NCBI RefSeq assembly: GCF_000160775.2
Contig: NZ_CM001024.1
Coordinates: forward strand, 96,916-160,915
Length of the DNA stretch: 64,000 bases
Reading direction: 5' to 3'
Source: Aeromicrobium marinum DSM 15272
GTDB taxonomy: Bacteria > Actinomycetota > Actinomycetes > Propionibacteriales > Nocardioidaceae
Position 1 is the first letter of the stretch, and every line of letters begins with the position of its first letter. The notes beneath the pieces were generated by a model. It was not told the DNA's origin, ran no database searches, and saw nothing but the letters and a program-made list of their open reading frames with translations. This document shows positions 58,394 through 64,000 of this stretch, in pieces. Position numbers and translations under genes: made by a program.

Positions 58394-59566
58394 GTGATCG
58401 ACATCGAGACCGTCAGGGCCGACACCCCCGCGTGTGCCGACCAGGTGTTCCTCGACAGCGCCGGCTCCTCGCTGCCGCCGCGCCAGGTGGTCGACACCGT
58501 CGTGGGCCACCTGCGGCGGGAGGCGGAGGTCGGCGGGTACCGGGCCGCGACCGAGCGCGCCGAGGACCTGGCCGCGCTGCCGCTCGCGCTCGCGCGGGTC
58601 GTCGGCGGCGAGGCGGGCACCATCGCGCTGACCGACAGTGCCACCCGCGCCTGGGCCCAGTTCGTCTCCGCGGTGCCGCTGGAGCGCGGGGACCGGGTGC
58701 TGATCACCGGGGTCGAGTACGCCAGCAACGCGATCATGCTGCTGCAGCGGGTGCGGGCGGCCGGCATCTCGGTCGAGGTCGTGCCGAGCGACGCCGCCGG
58801 TCGGGTCGACCTGGAGGCGCTCGACGCGATGATCGACGACCGCGTGCGCCTGGTCTCGCTGGTGCACGTGCCGTCGACCAGCGGGATCGTCAACCCGGTG
58901 CGGGAGGTCGTCGACCTCGCCCACCGGCACGGAGCGCTCGTGGTGCTCGACGCCTGCCAGTCGGTCGGGCAGATCGACGTCGACGTGCAGGCCCTCGGCG
59001 TCGACGCGCTGTCGGCGACGGGTCGCAAGTGGTTGCGGGCACCGCGCGGCACCGGGTTCCTGTACGTCCGGCCGGGCCTGGCGTCGACCCTGGAGCCGGC
59101 CGTCGTCGACCTGCACGGAGGTACCTGGACCGGCGCCGACGCCTACGAGCTCGCGGCGGATGCGACCCGCTTCCAGCTGTGGGAGGGCGACGTCGCCGGC
59201 CGGCTGGGGCTCGGCGTCGCCGCCGAGCTGCTGCTGCGGCTGGGGCCGGCCGAGGTCGAGCGAGCGGTGGCTGCGCGTGGCCACACCCTGCGGTCCCTGC
59301 TGGGAGCGGTGCCGGGGGTGAACGTCCACGACCACGGCGACCCGCTGTGCGGGATCGTGACGTTCACGGTCGACGGGATCGACCCGGCACAGGTGAAGGG
59401 CCGGCTGGAGGCCGACGGCGTGACCGTGACGGTCGGCGGCCGGCACTCGACCCTCCTCGACCTCACGGCCCGGGGCCTCACCGGCATCGTGCGGGCCTCG
59501 CCCCACTACTTCGTCACCGACGCCCAGCTCGAACAGGCCGCCGCAGCCGTCGCCCACCTCCGCTGA
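58394..59566 (+). CDS. egtE: PLP-dependent class V aminotransferase, EgtE-like C-S lyase
   Basis: A 390-residue fold-type I PLP enzyme: VFLDSAGSSLPP at the start, Asp186 in VLDACQSVGQ, and the Schiff-base Lys212 in SATGRKWLRAPRGTGFLYV. Its position divergent from egtB-egtD and similarity to NifS/CsdA-like lyases fit EgtE, which cleaves hercynylcysteine sulfoxide to ergothioneine. The GTG at 58394 gives the natural N-terminus and has no Shine-Dalgarno sequence, so it is probably leaderless. A cysteine desulfurase-like side role cannot be excluded without a cysteine-loop comparison. Confidence 0.83.
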   Translation: MIDIETVRADTPACADQVFLDSAGSSLPPRQVVDTVVGHLRREAEVGGYRAATERAEDLAALPLALARVVGGEAGTIALTDSATRAWAQFVSAVPLERGDRVLITGVEYASNAIMLLQRVRAAGISVEVVPSDAAGRVDLEALDAMIDDRVRLVSLVHVPSTSGIVNPVREVVDLAHRHGALVVLDACQSVGQIDVDVQALGVDALSATGRKWLRAPRGTGFLYVRPGLASTLEPAVVDLHGGTWTGADAYELAADATRFQLWEGDVAGRLGLGVAAELLLRLGPAEVERAVAARGHTLRSLLGAVPGVNVHDHGDPLCGIVTFTVDGIDPAQVKGRLEADGVTVTVGGRHSTLLDLTARGLTGIVRASPHYFVTDAQLEQAAAAVAHLR

Positions 59567-59568
59567 GG

Positions 59569-59652
59569 TTTCCCAGGAAATCCTGGGAAACTGACACCGA
59601 TCACAGGTTGCAACAGGGGTCAGGTGACAGTTTTCTGGGATTTCCTGGGAAT
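59569..59652. terminator. 84-bp near-palindrome between convergent genes
   Basis: Arms 59569-59598 and 59623-59652 match as inverted repeats at 25 of 30 positions. Inside the left arm a smaller palindrome TTTCCCAGGA-AA-TCCTGGGAAA occurs, and the centre holds GTTGCAAC. It starts 2 bp after the egtE-like stop and ends 11 bp before the convergent reductase stop, so it can terminate both; its length and nested symmetry also resemble a mobile palindromic repeat. Confidence 0.6.
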
Positions 59653-59663
59653 CAGCGAGGGGG

Positions 59664-60779
59664 TCAGTCGGTGAAGCGGGCGGTGATCGAGTCGCTGACG
59701 GGGAGGGACTGACAGGCCAGCCGTCGTCCTGCGGCGAGGTCGACGCCGTCCAGGCTGTGGCCCTCCAGCAGGGTGACCTCGCCGGACACGAGCGTGAAGA
59801 GGCAACCACCGCAGTGCCCCTCGCGGCACACGTACGGGATGTCCAGCCCGGCGTCGATGAGCGGGTCGAGCAGCACCCGGTCCCGCGACCAGCTGACCCT
59901 GCTGTGGTGGCCACCTACCTCCACCAGGGCCTCCACGGGAGGTCCCGCGACCACCGCACCCGGCGGCGGGGCGGCGGAGGAGGTGGCGACGCTGAACCGC
60001 TCGGTGCGGAACCGGTCGGGCCCGAGTCCGAGACGCTCGGCGGCCGACTCGATCACCGCGAGGAACGCCGGTGGACCGCAGACGAACAGCTCGTCGGCAT
60101 CGACGCGGTCGCGCAGCAGCTCGGCCCAGATGTCGGGGTGGGGCAGCCCGTCGGTGTCGTCGTACCTCGACACCACCTCGAGGCGGTCGGGGTGCTCGGC
60201 CTGCAGTTGCGCCACGTCCTCGGCGAACATCACCTCGGCCGCCGTGGTGTCGGCACGCAGGAGCACCACGCGGCCGGTGCCACCGGCCAGCACGGTGCGG
60301 GCGATGCCGAGCACGGGGGTGATGCCGCTGCCGGCGGCGACCAGCAGGAAGCGGTGGTCGAGGTCGCGGGGCACGAAGGTGCCGCTGGGCACCGACGACC
60401 GCACCCGGGTGCCGGGTCGGGCCTCGTCGAGCAGCCACGCGGATCCGCGGCCGTCGGCGGTGCGCTTGGCGCCGATCGTGATCGCTCCCTCGCCGGGAGG
60501 GCCGCACAACGAGTACGAGCGGGTGAGGGTCGTGCCACCCACCGGCAGGTCGAGGGTGACGTGCTGGCCGGGGCGGAAGGTCACCTCCCGGCCGTCGGCC
60601 GGATGCAGGGTGAGGGCGGCGGAGGACCCGGTGAGGGGCCGGACGTCGGTGACCTCCCACGTGATGCGGCGGGGCGCGGCGGCCGACCGCGGGCTCGTCC
60701 GCGGTCCGGGGGCGATGGACGCCAGCAGGCGTGCACCCTCCCTGACACCCGAACCGATCAGCCCGGTCGCGCTCACCAC
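59664..60779 (-). CDS. Ferredoxin-NADP reductase-like flavoprotein with C-terminal 2Fe-2S domain
   Basis: A 371-residue oxidoreductase. FAD domain: RSYSLCGPP with the conserved R-x-Y-S and GSAWLLDE. NAD(P) domain: LLVAAGSGITPVLGIART and FVCGPPAFL. Plant-type ferredoxin: CREGHCGGCLFTLVSG plus a distal Cys in RRLACQSLP. It passes electrons from NAD(P)H to an oxygenase or similar partner. The GTG at 60779 has AGGA 6 nt upstream and lies downstream of a good promoter (60809-60837), which excludes the ATG at 60830. No oxygenase is adjacent. Confidence 0.87.
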   Translation of the reverse strand: MVSATGLIGSGVREGARLLASIAPGPRTSPRSAAAPRRITWEVTDVRPLTGSSAALTLHPADGREVTFRPGQHVTLDLPVGGTTLTRSYSLCGPPGEGAITIGAKRTADGRGSAWLLDEARPGTRVRSSVPSGTFVPRDLDHRFLLVAAGSGITPVLGIARTVLAGGTGRVVLLRADTTAAEVMFAEDVAQLQAEHPDRLEVVSRYDDTDGLPHPDIWAELLRDRVDADELFVCGPPAFLAVIESAAERLGLGPDRFRTERFSVATSSAAPPPGAVVAGPPVEALVEVGGHHSRVSWSRDRVLLDPLIDAGLDIPYVCREGHCGGCLFTLVSGEVTLLEGHSLDGVDLAAGRRLACQSLPVSDSITARFTD

Positions 60780-60808
60780 TGTCGGTCCTGGGAGATCAGC
60801 ATGGAACG

Positions 60809-60837
60809 ATCCTAGCGCCTGATGTGCCATTGACCAA
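60809..60837 (-). promoter_or_regulatory. Sigma70-type promoter of the reductase gene
   Basis: On the minus strand TTGGTC (60832-60837) and TAGGAT (60809-60814) are separated by exactly 17 bp. The start GTG at 60779 is about 30 bp downstream. It decides the start codon of the reductase. Confidence 0.6.
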
Positions 60838-60881
60838 TGTCGAATACCGGATGAGGTGGACGAGCTGTGCCAGCATGGGTC

Positions 60882-61355
60882 ATGGCCACCTCCCACAGCA
60901 TCGAGCTCACCCAGGCCACGACGGCCCCGCCGGCCGCCGTCTGGGACGTCATCACCGACCTCGACGCGGCCCCCGACGTCCTCAGCGGGGTCGACCGGGT
61001 CGAACGGATCGAGGGGCCGGGCTACGCCGTCGGCACCCGGTGGCGCGAGACGCGCACCATGATGGGCAAGTCGGCCAGCGAGGAGATGGTGGTCACGGCG
61101 GTCGAGCCCACCTCGCGCACCGTCGTCGAGGCCGACGGCGGGGGCGTGCACTACCGCAGCGAGTTCGAGCTGGTCCCCGACGGCTCCGGGACGACGATCG
61201 TGTTCCGGTTCAGCGGGGAGCAGGTCGGCACGCCGTCGGTCGTGCAGCGGCTGGTGTGGCGGGCGTTCGGGGGTCTCGGCCTGAAGCTGACGTCGAAGGT
61301 CATGCGGACCGACCTGGCCGACATCGCCGCGGCTGCCGAGGCGCGGACGGTCTGA
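60882..61355 (+). CDS. SRPBCC/START-like family protein (polyketide cyclase/dehydrase-like)
   Basis: A 157-residue helix-grip protein: SHSIELTQATTAPPAAVWDVITDLD opens it with the typical AP(P)xxVWxVITD pattern, followed by a long beta-sheet (GTRWRETRTM, GVHYRSEFELVPDGSGTTIVFRF) and a C-terminal helix (MRTDLADIAAAAE). Such proteins bind a hydrophobic ligand; many are not enzymes. ATG at 60882 is preferred to GTG 60867. It is divergent from the ferredoxin-reductase-like gene and converges with the coiled-coil membrane protein gene, leaving a 1-bp gap. Confidence 0.82.
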   Translation: MATSHSIELTQATTAPPAAVWDVITDLDAAPDVLSGVDRVERIEGPGYAVGTRWRETRTMMGKSASEEMVVTAVEPTSRTVVEADGGGVHYRSEFELVPDGSGTTIVFRFSGEQVGTPSVVQRLVWRAFGGLGLKLTSKVMRTDLADIAAAAEARTV

Positions 61356-61356
61356 C

Positions 61357-61995
61357 CTAGCGGCGCACGCCGGTCAGGTCGGGCAGCAGCACCGGGCCGG
61401 TCTTGCGGTCCAGGTTGGCCACGTGCTGTTCCATGCGTTCGATCGCCGCGAGCAGCTGCGGCACGACGTCGACGAGGCTGGCGATCGTCACGGCGGCCGT
61501 GGTCAGATCGGCGAGCTGGCCGGGGAGCGGCTCGGCCGAGACCGCCAACGAGTCCAGCGGTGCGCCGATGGCTTCCAGTGCGGCCAGCTGGGCCTGCAGC
61601 GCGGCGATCTGCTCGCGGATGGGGCCGATCTCGTCGCTCAGGGTGGCTAGCGTACCGGCTGCGACCTCGATGCCGGCCGCACTGCTGGAGAGTCCGGTGG
61701 CGACCTCCAGCAGCTGCGTCAGCTGGTCGCCGACGAGGGGGATCTGCTCGACCACCTCCAGCACCGACGGCACGACGTCCTGGACGTTGCCGTCGATGCG
61801 CTCGACCTGCTCGATCGTCTCGGGGGCGTCCTGCACGACTCCGGCTGCCGTCGTGAGCTCGGGGGCGGTGCGCGCCAGCTGCACCAGGAACGGGACCGAG
61901 ATGGCCAACCCGACGATCGCCAGGGTCAGCACCACGACCAGCTGCACCGCGATGACGCGCGTGGCCCACGGGGGCAGGGAGCTGAGCGGATTCAT
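61357..61995 (-). CDS. Membrane-anchored coiled-coil protein of unknown function
   Basis: A 212-residue protein with a single N-terminal helix (ATRVIAVQLVVVLTLAIVGLAISVPFLV, residues 11-38), then about 160 residues of amphipathic helix with hydrophobic heptads (IEQVERIDGNVQDVVPSVLE, VASLSDEIGPIREQIAALQ-like stretches) and a short tail. Topology suggests an extracytoplasmic coiled coil, as in MCP-like or septum-associated proteins, but I cannot assign a family. It is divergent from a TetR gene and is the likely target of that regulator. Confidence 0.72.
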   Translation of the reverse strand: MNPLSSLPPWATRVIAVQLVVVLTLAIVGLAISVPFLVQLARTAPELTTAAGVVQDAPETIEQVERIDGNVQDVVPSVLEVVEQIPLVGDQLTQLLEVATGLSSSAAGIEVAAGTLATLSDEIGPIREQIAALQAQLAALEAIGAPLDSLAVSAEPLPGQLADLTTAAVTIASLVDVVPQLLAAIERMEQHVANLDRKTGPVLLPDLTGVRR

Positions 61996-62015
61996 GGTGG
62001 TGCCTCTCGACGACG

Positions 62016-62066
62016 TTGTCTGCGACGCAAAGTATCAGTTACATGAGGTAGCAGACAAGGTAGAGT
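62016..62066. promoter_or_regulatory. Divergent promoter with inverted half-sites
   Basis: TTGTCTGC (62016-62023) and GCAGACAA (62051-62058) form 8-bp arms separated by 27 bp, in the 78-bp gap between the coiled-coil gene and the TetR gene. A TAGAGT -10 box (62061-62066) lies 8 nt before the GTG at 62074. The arms are probable binding sites of the TetR protein on both promoters. Confidence 0.5.
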
Positions 62067-62073
62067 GCGTCAC

Positions 62074-62703
62074 GTGAGCACCGCCAACGTCGTCGACGGC
62101 CGCACCGCCCGGTGGCGCGGCCAGCGTGAGCGTCGGCGGACCGAGATCGTCGACACGGCGGTCGAGGTGATCTCCCGGGTCGGCCCCACGGCGTCCGTGG
62201 CCGACGTGGTCGCCGCGTGCGGCATCACGCGGCCCGTCCTGTACCGGCACTTCGACGGTCGGGACGACCTCGACCGGGCGATCGCGGACCGGTGCTCGCT
62301 GATGCTGCTCGACCACCTGCAGGGCCGGCTCAGCGCCGACGGCGGCATCGAGGCGGGCCTGCGGCGGGCCGTCGACACCTACCTGGACTTCGTGCTGCAG
62401 CACCGTCACCTCTACGACTTCACCCGCTCGGCCGACCGTGGCCGGCCCGGGGCCGAGGTCGTCGACCGCATCCGTGCGGTCGTCGTCGCGGTCGTCGCTG
62501 CCGCAGCGGCCGAGCTGATGGAGGAACCCGACGAGCTCGGGGTGCCGCTCGACGACGTGTTCGCGGTCGGTCTGGTCGGCATGGCCGACGGTGTCGTGTC
62601 GCACTGGCTGTCGCATCCCGACCGGATCACCCGGCAGCGGATGACCGAGGGACTCGTGAGCCTCCTGACCGCCGCGATCGAGTCGGTGGTACGTCCCGCC
62701 TGA
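62074..62703 (+). CDS. TetR/AcrR-family transcriptional regulator
   Basis: A 209-residue TetR protein: RRTEIVDTAVEVISRVGPT, then ASVADVVAACGITRPVLYRHF and DGRDDLDRAI form the DNA-binding domain at residues about 22-70; the remainder is the helical ligand/dimer domain. GTG 62074 lies 8 nt after a -10 box and is probably leaderless; GTG 62065 would be within the promoter spacing. It most likely represses the divergent membrane coiled-coil gene and itself. Confidence 0.9.
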   Translation: MSTANVVDGRTARWRGQRERRRTEIVDTAVEVISRVGPTASVADVVAACGITRPVLYRHFDGRDDLDRAIADRCSLMLLDHLQGRLSADGGIEAGLRRAVDTYLDFVLQHRHLYDFTRSADRGRPGAEVVDRIRAVVVAVVAAAAAELMEEPDELGVPLDDVFAVGLVGMADGVVSHWLSHPDRITRQRMTEGLVSLLTAAIESVVRPA

Positions 62704-62711
62704 TCCGGATC

Positions 62712-62727
62712 TGTGGCCCAGGTCACA
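62712..62727 (+). promoter_or_regulatory. CRP/GlxR-like site upstream of the protease gene
   Basis: TGTGGCCCAGGTCACA matches the 16-bp TGTGA-N6-TCACA pattern except for one base of the left arm. It lies 45 bp upstream of the protease ATG, next to a TTGTAT/TATCCT-rich segment that may be the promoter. Confidence 0.45.
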
Positions 62728-62771
62728 GACGCGTTGTATCCTTCGGGCAGGTGGGAGCCGATGGAGGAACG

Positions 62772-64000
62772 ATGGACCGGCGGACCCGACCGACCCTGCT
62801 GCTCGTCGCGGCCATGATCATGACCGGCCTCGCGCTCGCGCCCCCCGGCAGCGGCCGAGCCCACGGCGCCGGAGTCCGACGGCTACATCGTGCAGTTGAA
62901 GGAAGCGCAGGATCCCGGGGTGCTGGCCCTGCTGGACGTGCTCAAGGTCGTCAACCGCCTGCTGTCGCCCGGCTCGGCCGGACCCACCTACGTGTACACC
63001 GAGGCCGCCTACGGGTTCGCGGCCGAGCTCACCCCAGCCGAGGCCGAGGCGCTGCGCGCCGACCCCGAGGTCGAGTCGGTCCGCCCCGACATCGAGGTCA
63101 CCGCCTCGGGCACCCAGTCCGACGCGCCCTGGGGGCTGGACCGTTCCGACCAGCGGGCCCTGCCGCTCGACGGCGGGTACAGCTTCCCTGACGCGGCCGG
63201 GGCGGGCGCCCACGTGTACGTCGTCGACACCGGTCTCGACGCCGGGCACGCCGACTTCTCCGGACGCGTCGGTGTGAGCCGCAACTTCGTGTCGGGTGGG
63301 TTGCTCGGTGGTCTCGACCCGGCAGGCTGGGGCGACTGCAACGGTCACGGCACCCACGTCGCGTCGACGGCCGTCGGTTCGACCTACGGCGTCGCGAAGC
63401 GGGCCACGGTCCATGCCGTGCGGGTGCTCGACTGCCGGGGCTCCGGGACGGGTGCGGCGATCCTCGCCGGCCTCGACTGGGTGATGCGCAACCAGCAGGG
63501 GCCCGCCGTCGTCAACCTGTCGCTGGGCAGCTCGGGGCGGTCGGCGGACCTGGACCGGGCGACCCGGCGCCTGCTCGACTCCGGCATCGCCGTCAGCGTC
63601 GCGGCCGGCAACAGTTCCAGTGACGCCTGCCGCTTCTCCCCGGGTGCGGTGCCCGGCGTGCTGACGGTGGGCGCCACCACGCGCACCGACCAGCGGGCCG
63701 ACTTCTCCAACACCGGGACCTGTGTCGACGTGTTCGCGCCGGGCCACCGGATCGAGGGCGCGGCCCACCGTTCGACCACGGGATCGCGGACGCTCAGCGG
63801 GACGTCGATGGCCGCGCCGCACGTCGCCGGTGCCCTGGCCGTGGTGCGCGGCGCGAACCCGGGCCTGTCGGCGTCCGCCGCCCAGGCTGCGGTCGTGTCC
63901 GCGGCCACGCCCGGCGTCGTCGCCGACGCCGGCCCCGGGTCGACCCGGTCGCTGTTGTTCGTCGCCGGGGGCGCTCCACCCGCCGCTCCAGCGCCCGCAC
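62772..64000 (+). CDS. Secreted subtilisin-like serine protease (S8), frameshifted in the signal peptide, 3' end outside window
   Basis: The ATG at 62772 (GGAGG upstream) opens a signal peptide (RRTRPTLLLVAAMIMTGLALA). The protease frame is +1 relative to it: an I9-type propeptide (DGYIVQLKEAQDPGVL ... VESVRPDIEV), then catalytic Asp in VYVVDTGLDAGH, His in CNGHGTHVAS and Ser in LSGTSMAAPHVAG. The frames meet at a run of six C (62841-62846); with five C the reading continues as LALAPPAAAEPTAPESDGYI, a natural signal-peptidase site. It is therefore a real frameshift or a base-calling error. The gene has no stop before the window end. Confidence 0.8.

Noticed and set aside
60780..60830. ATG at 60830 as start of the ferredoxin-reductase-like protein
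   Set aside because: It lies upstream of the -10 box of a well-spaced promoter, so it would not be in the mRNA.

Overview
The window is high-GC DNA with GTG and TTG starts, many 4-bp stop/start overlaps and several apparently leaderless genes whose TANNNT -10 box sits 6-8 nt before the start codon. It also carries ergothioneine genes, an acyl-CoA carboxylase pair and a large CoA-dependent catabolic cluster. Together these suggest a chromosome of an actinomycete, probably a Nocardioidaceae-like organism (inference, no 16S rRNA in view). I found no complete tRNA, rRNA or CRISPR.

Layout. 1-3.2 kb: end of a catabolic operon (tandem HxlR regulator, acyl-CoA synthetase, VOC protein). 3.2-5.4 kb: an AbiE-like type IV toxin-antitoxin pair plus an XRE regulator, with a perfect inverted repeat and a direct repeat as likely operators. 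5.5-8.3 kb: an SDR/hydrolase operon divergent from a TetR gene, then a small membrane protein. 8.4-24.3 kb: a defence island with McrBC, a membrane-anchored unknown, and an overlapping hsdM-hsdS-hsdR operon. The operon continues directly into a STAND-like ATPase/protein kinase fusion. Behind it lies a beta-solenoid-like membrane protein gene split by an IS3-family element; removing the IS and one CGC target copy restores the reading frame. A decayed tRNA-Ser-like 3' end lies at the right edge.

24.4-47.9 kb: a catabolic supercluster with five of the window's six acyl-CoA synthetases, three crotonases, two thiolases, two SnoaL/limonene-epoxide-hydrolase-fold proteins, a nitronate-monooxygenase-like enzyme, SDR and dihydrodipicolinate-reductase-like enzymes, a biotin carrier with a carboxyltransferase, and a carotenoid oxygenase. 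The substrate is not evident; a terpenoid, apocarotenoid, phenylpropanoid or alicyclic acid is plausible. Between 36.9 and 45.1 kb the intergenic spaces are packed with an extragenic palindromic repeat family, which surrounds a GIY-YIG nuclease gene and supplies the last codons of two synthetases. A similar AT-rich motif (TNACTRYAGTNA-like) recurs in at least four promoter regions, pointing to one regulon. Two convergent tandem-HxlR regulators (48.0-49.9 kb) and a branched-chain-type ABC transporter operon (50.2-55.1 kb) are probably part of it.

55.1-64 kb: housekeeping and accessory genes: egtB, egtD and a divergent egtE-like gene with no egtA or egtC nearby, a ferredoxin-reductase-like flavoprotein, an SRPBCC protein, a membrane/coiled-coil protein divergent from a TetR regulator, and a secreted subtilisin-like protease that runs off the window and is frameshifted in its signal peptide at a run of six C.
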